Shown: positions 36,587 through 43,493 of the stretch, one piece after another
Layout: every line of letters begins with the position of its first letter
Position numbering within the stretch: position 1 is the first letter of the stretch
Origin: Saccharopolyspora erythraea
GTDB lineage: Bacteria > Actinomycetota > Actinomycetes > Mycobacteriales > Pseudonocardiaceae
Assembly (NCBI RefSeq): GCF_018141105.1
Contig: NZ_CP054839.1
Span: 806,001 to 870,000, forward strand
Reading direction: 5' to 3'
Length of the DNA: 64,000 bases
Made by a program: the position numbers and the translations under genes
The notes under the pieces: generated by a model
What the model saw: only the letters and a program-made list of their open reading frames with translations
The model's database searches: none
Told to the model about the DNA's origin: nothing

Positions 36587-37855
36587 CTACCGGTCAGCAG
36601 GCCCATCGCGCCGACGGGGACGGCCACCCCCGGACTGCCCGCGCCGTTCCCGTTGGTCCCGCCCGCCGGACCGCTGTTCCCCGCGGTCGCGTCCGCCGGC
36701 TCGCGGCTTGCTTCCTCCGCCGCGCCCTGCATTCTCGTTCCGGCCGCCGCTGCGCTCCGCGTTCTGGTTCCGGTCGCTGCTGCGCCGGTCTTGGCGGTCT
36801 CGGCCGTCGGTTCGCCCGTTGTGCCGGTCGCGTCCGCCGCTTCGTCCGTCGTGCCGGTCGCGTCCGCTGCCGCGCGGGTCCCCGCTGTCTCGGCCGCCGC
36901 TTCGTCCGCCGTGACGGTCCCGGCCACCCGTGGACCCGTCCCGACGGCTCCGTCCGCCGGAAGGTCCGCTCCCGCGCCCGGAACGAGTTCCCTCGTTCTT
37001 CCGATCCAGCCGCTCGAACAGCCGAAGCCACTGCTCGGGCCGGACGTAGGCGACCACCGCGCCGCCTCCGACTCCCGCGTGGTCGAGCGCCGCCTCGACG
37101 CGGCGCCTCGGGTACTTGCGCAGCAGCGACGCCTGGATGTTGCCGCCGACGCCGGTGAAGCACAGCTCGACCATCGCCTCGTAGCGTTCGAGCGCCGCGC
37201 GGTCCAGCAGCGGCTCGCTCCGCCTGCGCAGCCGCATGATCGCCGAGTCGACCTTGGGCACCGGCTTGAACAGCCTGCGGTCGACCTTCTCGACGAACTC
37301 CCACTCGAACAGGGGCCAGGTCATCACCGTAAGGCGGCTCCAGCGGCCGTAATCGCCGGTCCGCTTCCGGGCGAACTCAAGCTGCGTGACCATCGTCGCC
37401 GTCTCGATCGTCGGCGCCTCCAGGCACCAGTCCACGATCGCCGAGGTGATGCCGTAGGGGATCGCGCCGACGAAGGCGAACGGCTCGGCAGGCGGTTCGG
37501 CGGTGAGGAAGTCGGCGTTGACGATCTCGATGTTCGGGTGGCCGGAAAGCTTCTCCCGCAACGACTTCGCCAGCCGCGGGTCGATCTCGTACGACGTCAC
37601 CTGACGCGCGCGGTCGGCGAGTTCCCTGGTGAGCAGCCCTTCGCCGGGCCCGGCTTCCAGCACCGGCAGGTCGGGCCGCAGCTCGGCGGTCTCGGCGATG
37701 CGCGCGAGGGTCTTGCGGTCGCGGAGGAAGTTCTGCCCGAACTGGCGCCGGTTGCGGTCCCGCTCGGTACGGCCCAGCACCGGCCGGTTCTGGTTGGGGT
37801 GCTGGTGATCCTGGTTGCGGCGACGCGGGCGCGGCTGCTCGTCCGAACTGCTCAC
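36587..37855 (-). CDS. ermE: 23S rRNA (adenine-N6) dimethyltransferase ErmE, erythromycin self-resistance
   Basis: 422 residues from GTG 37855 (MSSSDEQPRP). Rossmann SAM-binding core: GQNFLRD near residue 40, motif I EAGPGEG (68-74), NADFL, and AIPYGIT as the catalytic motif IV. It dimethylates A2058 of 23S rRNA, blocking macrolide binding. From about residue 300 the protein becomes an Arg/Gly/Asp-rich low-complexity tail of GGRDR-like units. The ErmE I remember from S. erythraea has 381 residues, so this tail is roughly 40 residues longer and differently arranged, while the catalytic part is almost identical. ermEp1 lies directly before the start. Confidence 0.97.
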   Translation of the reverse strand: MSSSDEQPRPRRRNQDHQHPNQNRPVLGRTERDRNRRQFGQNFLRDRKTLARIAETAELRPDLPVLEAGPGEGLLTRELADRARQVTSYEIDPRLAKSLREKLSGHPNIEIVNADFLTAEPPAEPFAFVGAIPYGITSAIVDWCLEAPTIETATMVTQLEFARKRTGDYGRWSRLTVMTWPLFEWEFVEKVDRRLFKPVPKVDSAIMRLRRRSEPLLDRAALERYEAMVELCFTGVGGNIQASLLRKYPRRRVEAALDHAGVGGGAVVAYVRPEQWLRLFERLDRKNEGTRSGRGSGPSGGRSRRDGSTGGRDRHGGRSGGRDSGDPRGSGRDRHDGRSGGRDRHNGRTDGRDRQDRRSSDRNQNAERSGGRNENAGRGGGSKPRAGGRDRGEQRSGGRDQRERRGQSGGGRPRRRDGPADR

Positions 37856-37861
37856 CGCTGG

Positions 37862-37890
37862 ATCCTACCAACCGGCGCCGTTGCGCAGCC
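37862..37890 (-). promoter_or_regulatory. ermE promoter P1
   Basis: On the minus strand the -10 hexamer TAGGAT (37867-37862) lies 6 bases before the GTG of ermE. Transcription would therefore begin at or next to the start codon, a leaderless mRNA. The flanks GGTTGGTAGGATCC match the well-known ermEp1 sequence. The -35 region (GTGGGCTGCGC) differs from the S. erythraea one as I recall it. The TGG deletion of the engineered ermE* promoter is not evident. Confidence 0.85.
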
Positions 37891-37932
37891 CACGACAGCA
37901 TCGCGGTGCCACGTGTGGACCGCGTCGAGCAG

Positions 37933-37962
37933 ATCATCCCCGCACGGCTCGCCCGTCGTCAA
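37933..37962 (-). promoter_or_regulatory. ermE promoter P2
   Basis: On the minus strand TTGACG (37962-37957) and GATGAT (37938-37933) are separated by 18 bp. This corresponds to ermEp2, whose -10 I remember as GAGGAT. The divergent eryCI promoter must overlap the same 186-bp spacer. A possible eryCI -10, TAGCAT, lies at 38003-38008. Confidence 0.8.
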
Positions 37963-38041
37963 GATCGCCCGCGTGCACCTGCGGCCGGTGATCAACCGCG
38001 ACTAGCATCGGGTGCAAGCCGCCACTCGAACGGACACTCGC

Positions 38042-39142
38042 ATGGACGTCCCCTTCCTGGACCTGCAAGCCGCGTACCTCGAACTCCGGTCCGACATCGA
38101 CCAGGCGTGCCGGCGCGTGCTCGGCTCGGGCTGGTACCTGCACGGGCCCGAGAACGAGGCGTTCGAGGCGGAGTTCGCCGCCTACTGCGAGAACGCGCAC
38201 TGCGTGACGGTCGGCAGCGGCTGCGACGCGCTGGAGCTGAGCCTGCTGGCGCTGGGCGTCGGTCAGGGCGACGAGGTGATCGTGCCGTCCCACACCTTCA
38301 TCGCGACCTGGCTCGCGGTGTCCCGCGTGGGTGCGGTGCCGGTCCCCGTCGAACCGGAAGGCGTGAGCCACACGCTCGACCCCGAGCTGGTGGAACAGGC
38401 AATCACACCGCGGACCGCCGCCATTCTGCCGGTGCACCTGTACGGCCACCCGGCAGACCTCGACGCGCTGCGCGCGATCGCCGACCGCCACGGCCTCGCC
38501 CTGGTGGAGGACGTCGCCCAAGCGGTCGGCGCCCGCCAACGCGGCCACCGCATCGGCGCCGGCTCGACGGCCGCGGCCTTCAGCTTCTACCCGGGCAAGA
38601 ACCTCGGAGCACTGGGCGACGGCGGAGCGGTCGTCACCACGGACCCGACCCTGGCGGAGCGCATCCGCCTGCTGCGCAACTACGGCTCGAAGCAGAAGTA
38701 CGTGCACGAGGTCCGCGGCACCAACGCCCGCCTGGACGAACTCCAGGCGGCGGTCCTGCGCGTCAAGCTCCGCCACCTCGACGACTGGAACGCCCGCCGC
38801 ACAACGCTGGCACAGCACTACCAGACGGAACTGAAGGACCTCCCCGGCATCACGCTCCCGGAAGCCCACCCCTGGGCCGACTCAGCCTGGCACCTCTTCG
38901 TCCTGCGCTGCCAGAACCGCGACCGCCTCCAAGGCCAGCTCAGCGACGCGGGCGTCCAGACCCTCATCCACTACCCGACGCCGGTCCACCTCTCACCCGC
39001 CTATACCGACCTCGGCCTGCCCCCGGGCACCTTCCCCCGCGCGGAGTCCCTGGCGGGAGAGGTCCTCAGCCTCCCCATCGGCCCCCACCTCTCCCGGGGC
39101 GCCGCCGACCACGTCATCGCGACTCTCAAAGCGGCGGTTTGA
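38042..39142 (+). CDS. eryCI: EryCI, PLP-dependent TDP-3-keto-sugar aminotransferase of desosamine biosynthesis
   Basis: 366 residues. It is the founding member of the DegT/DnrJ/EryC1 aminotransferase family. Substrate motif GSGCDALELSLLALG near 58-72, Asp and Gln of the PLP pocket in VEDVAQAVGA, and the Schiff-base Lys186 in SFYPGKNLGALGDGG. It installs the 3-amino group of TDP-D-desosamine. ATG 38042 gives the known MDVPFLDLQ start; upstream in-frame codons are open but do not match the family. Last ery gene on this side, divergent from ermE. Confidence 0.97.
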   Translation: MDVPFLDLQAAYLELRSDIDQACRRVLGSGWYLHGPENEAFEAEFAAYCENAHCVTVGSGCDALELSLLALGVGQGDEVIVPSHTFIATWLAVSRVGAVPVPVEPEGVSHTLDPELVEQAITPRTAAILPVHLYGHPADLDALRAIADRHGLALVEDVAQAVGARQRGHRIGAGSTAAAFSFYPGKNLGALGDGGAVVTTDPTLAERIRLLRNYGSKQKYVHEVRGTNARLDELQAAVLRVKLRHLDDWNARRTTLAQHYQTELKDLPGITLPEAHPWADSAWHLFVLRCQNRDRLQGQLSDAGVQTLIHYPTPVHLSPAYTDLGLPPGTFPRAESLAGEVLSLPIGPHLSRGAADHVIATLKAAV

Positions 39143-39331
39143 TCCGTGCTGTAGAGGGTTCGGTGTCCGCCGAGCTGAGATCGTTCTGAATGATCGTTAG
39201 CTGCTCGCCACCGTGTCGAACCTCCAGCGGGACGCGAACAGCTGGTTTTACGGGGCATCGGCCTGGTGAACTCTGGGGCAACGCCTCCTTGTACCCGTGT
39301 ACGAACTCGTGTGTCCGGGACGGTGCGTCCC

Positions 39332-39850
39332 ATGAACTTCGTAAGCCGTCGAACGCTGTTCAAAGCCGGTGGGGCGCTCGCTGTGGTGGTCGGTGGTGCT
39401 CAGGCCGTTGATGCCTCTCCCCTGGGGACCGGGGAGGTCTTCTCCCACGGCGTCGCCTCCGGCGACCCAACCGAGGGGAGTGTGCTGCTCTGAACCCGGG
39501 TGACCCCGGCACCGGAGGCGGTTCCCCCGCTCGGCGAAGGGGCCGGACTGCTCGGTGCAATGGGAGGTCGCCAGCGACGAGCTGTTCCAGCAGGTGGTGG
39601 CCCGAGGGACCGTCACAACCGGAGCCTGGCGAGATCACACGGCGAAAGCGGACGTCCAGGGCCTGGCTCCCTCCACCTGGTACTGGTACCGGTTCAAGTC
39701 GCTTGGTTCGACCTCGCCTGCGGGGAGGACGCGCACCACGGCTGCGGCGGGCACGTCGGTGACGCGGCTGAGAATGGGCGTTGTCTCCTGTTCCAACTGG
39801 CAGGCCGGTTACTTCTCGGCCTACCGGCGCCTGGCGGCCCGCGAGGATCT
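39332..39850 (+). pseudogene. phoD-type alkaline phosphatase, 5' remnant
   Basis: Starts with a Tat signal (SRRTLFKAGGALA) and continues as FSHGVASGDPTEGSVLL, the opening of PhoD-like phosphatases. At 39491 a TGA replaces the Trp codon expected in LLWTRVTP. Around 39500-39540 the frame shifts by one. The other frame resumes with SVQWEVAS and runs through GLAPSTWYWYRF, GVVSCSNWQAGYFSAY and RRLAAREDL. Homology then stops where an IS end begins, so the metallophosphatase domain is missing. One nonsense change, one frameshift and one truncation mean it is dead. Confidence 0.85.
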
Positions 39851-39929
39851 CACCACGAAGCCATCGTCCGCTGGGCCATGATCCACACCATCAGCCGACG
39901 CCTGACCTAAGTTCAGGAACAGGCTCTTA
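39851..39929 (+). mobile_element. Right-end remnant of an IS5-like insertion sequence
   Basis: The frame ends HHEAIVRWAMIHTISRRLT with a TAA at 39908, which looks like the extreme C-terminus of an IS5-superfamily transposase. It is followed at once by AAGTTCAGGAACAGGCTC (39909-39926). The reverse complement begins GAGCCTGTTCCTGAAC, like terminal repeats of that family. The left end and the rest of the transposase are absent, so this is a deletion scar fused to the phoD remnant. The family call rests on a short segment. Confidence 0.6.
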
Positions 39930-40067
39930 CGGCGCAGAGGCGTTCTCGGCGCGTGAAGAGCGTCGCGCTCTCTTGATCCAACAGGATGGCCGTTGCGCGA
40001 AAAACCCTTACAGGAAGGCGGAGCTCGCTACTCTTCCGCTCGCTACGATCAGCACGGAAGGAGCACT

Positions 40068-40730
40068 GTGTACCCGACCCCTATGCAGACCCCGAGCCCT
40101 GCGGCCCCGCGCAACGGGTTCGGCACTACGGCACTGATCCTCGGCATCTGCGCCGCGGCCACGGGATGGATACCCCTGATCGGCATTGTGGCGTGGCCGC
40201 TGTCGATCCTCGGACTGATTTTTGGCGTGCTGGGTATCGTCCGCGCTTCCAAAGGCCAGGCTACGAATAAGGGGCAAGCCGTGACCGGGACCGTGTTGGC
40301 GGTACTCGGGTTGGTGTTCTGCATCATCTACGTGGCTGCGATCGCCAACGGTGCGATGAGCTATTCGCAGCAGGTCAACAAGCCAAACGGCAATCAGCCG
40401 ATCATGCCAGGCGAGCCTCCGGCTTCGCAGGCGACCGAACCCACACCGCAGGCTCCAGCAATCGTGCGGTATGAGGTGACGGCCAAGTCAGCGTTGAACG
40501 TCACCTTCGGTGAATCGGCATCGACCTCGCAGGACACCAATCCCACACTGCCTTGGGCGCGTGAGGTTCCTGCCGCCGGCGGTGTCGCGTTCTACTCGCT
40601 GGTGGCGCAGAACGGGAACAGCAACGAGCCGATCAGCTGCCGCATCACTGTGGGGGGCGAGGTGCTCGCGGAAAACCAGTCCACTGGACCGTACGCAGTG
40701 GTGAATTGCTTCGGCAACAGCGGCTTCTAA
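40068..40730 (+). CDS. Membrane protein, DUF4190-like N-terminus with MmpS-like C-terminal domain
   Basis: 220 residues from GTG 40068, which follows GGAAGGAG at good spacing; the frame is open upstream to 39993. Two hydrophobic segments (GFGTTALILGICAAATGWIP and, after a GxxxAxKGQATNKGQA loop, TGTVLAVLGLVFCIIYVAAIA) match the DUF4190 pattern of small actinobacterial membrane proteins. A Pro/Gln-rich linker leads to a ~90-residue extracytoplasmic domain (VRYEVTAKSALNVTFGES ... CRITVGGEVLAENQSTGPYAVVNC) resembling MmpS/immunoglobulin-like accessory domains, with two Cys. No mmpL partner is nearby. It is the only apparently intact gene between eryCI and the MPI-like pseudogene. Function unknown. 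Confidence 0.85.
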   Translation: MYPTPMQTPSPAAPRNGFGTTALILGICAAATGWIPLIGIVAWPLSILGLIFGVLGIVRASKGQATNKGQAVTGTVLAVLGLVFCIIYVAAIANGAMSYSQQVNKPNGNQPIMPGEPPASQATEPTPQAPAIVRYEVTAKSALNVTFGESASTSQDTNPTLPWAREVPAAGGVAFYSLVAQNGNSNEPISCRITVGGEVLAENQSTGPYAVVNCFGNSGF

Positions 40731-40748
40731 CCAGTTGCCCTACCCGGA

Positions 40749-40782
40749 AAGCCTCGCACCCTCCGAGTCGTGCGGGGCTTTT
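40749..40782 (+). terminator. Rho-independent terminator after the MmpS-like gene
   Basis: AAGCCTCGCAC (40749-40759) pairs with GTGCGGGGCTT (40770-40780) over 11 bp with one G-T pair. The T run continues to 40782 (CTTTTCG). It starts 18 bp after the stop codon. Confidence 0.85.
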
Positions 40783-40886
40783 CGCTCGCAGAGGTCTTGC
40801 TGACGGGCGCCGTTGATGGGTGCTTGTCTGTGCCGGCTGTCACCATCGTTCGTGGTCAGGGCTATCGGTCGAGCGGAGGAGAAGCC

Positions 40887-41501
40887 GTGACGGATGATGT
40901 CTGGTCGATGGTGCATCTGGAGCGTGCAGCGCTGATCGATGACCTCGCGCACCTGGATGACGAGCAATGGGGGAAGCCGTCACTTTGTGAAGGATGGACC
41001 GTGCACGACGTGGCTGCCCATCTGGTCGATACAGCTCGGACGACACGCCTCGGTTTCGTGGCTGGTCTCATCCGGGCGTGGTTCGACTTCGACCGGCAGA
41101 ACGCACGCGGTGTGGAGCGCGAGCGTGGTACCTCTCCGACGTTGAAGCGGCTTCGTCAGGTGGCGTCGCGGAGGTCAACCCCTCCGGCGCCCCTCGACAG
41201 TCGGCTCGTCGAGGAGGTGGTCCACGGCGAGGACATCCGTCGGCCCTTGGGGTCACCCACCCCTACCCGCAGGAGTCCGTAGTCAGATCGCTCCGCTTGC
41301 AGGCTCGTACCCGAGCGTCGTTCGGCGAAGGAACGGGTGGCTTGTATCAAACTAACGGCATCGGACGTCGACCTGTCGATCGGAGAGGGTCCGGAAGTGA
41401 GCGGCACCGCACTTTCACTGCTCCTGGCCGCTTCCGGGCGACGGGTGGCGCTGGACGAACTCGACGGGCCGGGAGTAGCCACCCTGGCGACGGCGGCCTG
41501 A
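40887..41501 (+). pseudogene. Maleylpyruvate isomerase-family (mycothiol-dependent, DinB-like) protein with two frameshifts
   Basis: Begins with GTG 40887 after GGAGGAG. The first part (LCEGWTVHDVAAHLVDTART ... RLVEEVVHGEDIRRPLG) is the TIGR03083-type DinB-like fold with the metal-binding HDVAAH and HGEDIRR motifs. Near 41245 the frame moves: GVTHPYPQESVVRSLRLQARTRASFG continues one base over. Near 41325 it moves back to the original frame (KERVACIKLTASDVDLSIGEG ... ALSLLLAASGRR) and ends at TGA 41499. The two shifts compensate, so the gene is either a young pseudogene or holds two sequencing errors; the rest reads like a normal family member. Confidence 0.75.
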
Positions 41502-41504
41502 CGA

Positions 41505-41586
41505 GCTGCCGCCGCCGAGCAGCTGGGTTCTCATAATTCCGCAGTGCGCCTGGCCGGGTTGTATGCCCTAGAGCGGCGGTACGGCG
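41505..41586 (+). pseudogene. Fragment resembling the N-terminus of a pentapeptide-repeat protein
   Basis: The frame AEQLGSHNSAVRLAGLYALERR resembles the EQLGSxxxxVRLGGIYALERIA segment that precedes pentapeptide repeats in many actinobacterial proteins. Nothing recognisable flanks it and the frame stops at 41610. Its placement between two other gene fragments suggests recombination debris. Short match, low certainty. Confidence 0.35.
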
Positions 41587-41907
41587 AGCGACGGCCGGCT
41601 GTTCCGCGGTGAGGACGAACGCGAGGTCCCCTCCATCACCTGGCACCGCGTGTGGACCCGGTCTCGCGAGGCGACGTTCACGAACGAAGTTCTCGGCACC
41701 CCGCTTGCCAAGCGACCATACGACCTGCGGCACGCCGCAGTGTCAACGTGGCTTAACGGCGGCGTTGAGGCGACTCAGGTCGCTGAGTGGGCCGCCCACT
41801 CGGTCGAGGTGCTGCTCCAGGTGTACGCCAGGTGCCTCGACGGGCACGATCAGGGCGCGCGGGAAAAGGTGCAGCGAGCACTCGGCCACAAGCCGCCAAC
41901 GCGGTAG
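41587..41907 (+). pseudogene. Tyrosine recombinase (integrase), C-terminal catalytic fragment
   Basis: The 106-residue frame covers only the end of an actinobacterial phage/ICE integrase: DGRLFRGEDE, ITWHRVWTRSR, PLAKRPYDLRHAAVSTWLNGGV, VAEWAAHSVEVLLQVYARCLDG. The second catalytic Arg (DLRH), His (AAHS, usually AGHS) and the nucleophile Tyr (VYARC) are present. The N-terminal DNA-binding and core domains are missing, so it cannot act alone. It lies 1.36 kb from a tRNA-Arg gene, the usual target of such integrases. Confidence 0.8.
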
Positions 41908-42041
41908 TGCCAGAATTCGATCACGTATCTGCCTGCCTCCATCCCATCGCCCTGGCGATGGGATGGAGGATTTCTGATTCATCTGCAAAGCCGCAGCGGG
42001 CTTATGAGTCCGCCCGTTCTGGGGGGCGTCCGTCGCGGTAC
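41908..42041. other. Spacer with no recognisable gene
   Basis: A short inverted repeat (CCATCCCATCGCC ... GGCGATGGGATGG, 41939-41966) forms a 13-bp stem with a two-base loop. It is a possible terminator for the leftward gene starting at 42803 or the rightward fragment. Nothing else was recognised. Confidence 0.5.
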
Positions 42042-42803
42042 TTATTGCGCGGACGTGGCGCCCCCGTTGTTGAGTGCGCGGATCTCTTCGGCGCTATGCA
42101 GGCGCAGGAATGACTGCGGCAAAAGTCGCTCGCAGATCCAGATGAATCCGGTCGGATCTTTTTGCACGGCAAGAGTCCTACCGAGACTGCCGGTATAGCC
42201 CTTCGTGCGCTCTTCTAGCTCTGCCGTCATAGGGTCTCGCCACATGCTGCGGTGAGTACAAACTGCCGTTAGTGCCTGGCCTGCCGTGTTAAAGAGTGGG
42301 CCCATGCCAGAGTTGTCCCGTTCAACCGCATGCTGGTCGGGCCAGTACGGCTGGCCATTGTCGGAAAGGTAAATGTCCACGTCGCACGCGGACATAATTC
42401 TGGGAGCTTCGAGCTTGGCGTGTCGAGCCTTCTTTGCAAGCGTGGGCAAAGGGCCGCTCTTAGCGCCGCGCTGCATAACACTCCACGGTACGCGTACTCT
42501 CACCAAGTGGCGCGAGTGTCGTCCCGCAGGGGCCCCAGAGAACCATCCGAGTGTCTCTCCTTCGAAACGCCACAGGGTGTTCTCATGGGCTTGGTCGAGC
42601 GTGGAGCCGTCGATTCCGAGCTTGAAACCTGGCCTCGCATAGCGCAGATCTGGCCCGTGTGCGCTGATCTTGAGTCCTCCGGGAAGGTTGCGGACCTTCA
42701 AGTAGAACGACGTGCCGCGCGCCCATACGCGATATGTGTAACTCACGGTGCGGTTCGCTGCGCTGTACGTTACAAAACAGATCGTGTCTTCCGGCTGGGA
42801 CAT
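42042..42803 (-). CDS. Unknown protein in the tRNA-Arg accessory region
   Basis: 253 residues from ATG 42803 (MSQPEDTICFVTYSAANRTVSY); an upstream GTG at 42848 is also in frame. I do not recognise a family. The protein looks soluble, with no signal peptide or membrane segment. An N-terminal beta-rich half (YTYRVWARGTSFYLKVRNLPGGLKISAHGPD, WRFEGETLGWFSG) precedes a charged middle and a C-terminal stretch with CTHRSMWRDPMTAELEERTKGYTGSLGRTLAVQKDPTGF. Third-codon GC is visibly lower than in ery or housekeeping genes here, and it lies between two integrase fragments. Both features suggest mobile-element cargo. The frame looks intact. Confidence 0.65.
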   Translation of the reverse strand: MSQPEDTICFVTYSAANRTVSYTYRVWARGTSFYLKVRNLPGGLKISAHGPDLRYARPGFKLGIDGSTLDQAHENTLWRFEGETLGWFSGAPAGRHSRHLVRVRVPWSVMQRGAKSGPLPTLAKKARHAKLEAPRIMSACDVDIYLSDNGQPYWPDQHAVERDNSGMGPLFNTAGQALTAVCTHRSMWRDPMTAELEERTKGYTGSLGRTLAVQKDPTGFIWICERLLPQSFLRLHSAEEIRALNNGGATSAQ

Positions 42804-43008
42804 TCGACCACCGCTTCTGTGCAGGGGGCGCTGTCTCGCGCCGCCCAAAGCTGTCTTCGCCTGATCATTATCGGCGTGTGGTGGCCGGACGTAACAAGAC
42901 CTGGTGGCGACTCTGCGCTCGGCGGATTGCAGCCGCGGCCGGCACCGACGGCCGAATGCCAGGGAGGCTGCTTGCGCAGCGCTGCCAGAGTTGCAGCACG
43001 TTCACGGC
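42804..43008. other. Spacer without a supported gene
   Basis: 205 bp separating the unknown leftward gene from the second integrase fragment. It contains the promoter region of the leftward gene but no clear boxes. Frames through it have no recognisable content. Confidence 0.4.
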
Positions 43009-43193
43009 GCCGGGGCTGCCGTCGCTCGCGGTGCTGCTCCAGCTCTACGGCCGGTGCTTGATGACGACGGCCGGGCGGCGGGGAGAGTGCAGCGCGCACT
43101 CGGAGACAGCCGCCGACGCGGGGGCAGTGCCCGAAAAACTTGGGCACGTATTTGGCACGGACACCCGGACAACGGGGATTCCAGCCGGACTGA
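43009..43193 (+). pseudogene. Second tyrosine-recombinase C-terminal remnant, multiply frameshifted
   Basis: Pieces of an integrase tail read in three frames: SLAVLLQLYGRCL, then DDDGRAAGRVQRALGDSR one frame over, then NLGTYLARTPGQRGFQPD ending at TGA 43191. The order matches the end of actinobacterial integrases (AGHSxxVLLxVYAKCLDG ... VQRALG ... NLGTYLAR). It lies 74 bp from the 3' end of the tRNA-Arg gene, where an intact integrase would be expected. Confidence 0.65.
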
Positions 43194-43266
43194 CTCGGAC
43201 ACTGGCCCGATCCCTTCCCGGTCTCTTCATGCAGGTCAGGGGGTGATCGGGCCAGTTCAGCCTGTG

Positions 43267-43339
43267 CGCCCCCGGCAGGATTCGAACCTGCGACACCCGC
43301 TTTAGGAGAGCGGTGCTCTATCCCCTGAGCTACGAGGGC
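43267..43339 (-). tRNA. tRNA-Arg (anticodon CCU)
   Basis: 73 nt on the minus strand, folding as a canonical cloverleaf. Acceptor GCCCTCG pairs with CGGGGGC (one T-G pair). The D arm contains TAGCTCAGGGGATAGAGC. The anticodon stem CCGCT/AGCGG holds loop CTCCTAA with anticodon CCT. The T arm is GCAGG-TTCGAAT-CCTGC. CCA is not encoded. It decodes AGG. Its 3' end points toward two integrase remnants, so it probably served as an attachment site. Confidence 0.95.
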
Positions 43340-43493
43340 TTGGGTCGTGTGCGACCCATCCTGGAGGGTACCGGGTGCCGGCGGCTGGGCCGACACGTGG
43401 TGCCGAGACGTGGTCCGGGGCCGATGGGCGGCGGCGGCCGGGTGGGCTCGCGTAGGGTCGGGTGATCGTTACGGACCGCGTCCTGGGGGCGGC

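Noticed and set aside
40994-41536. 180-residue frame as an independent gene
   Set aside because: Only its middle 25 codons are meaningful; they are the frame-B part of the frameshifted MPI-like pseudogene.
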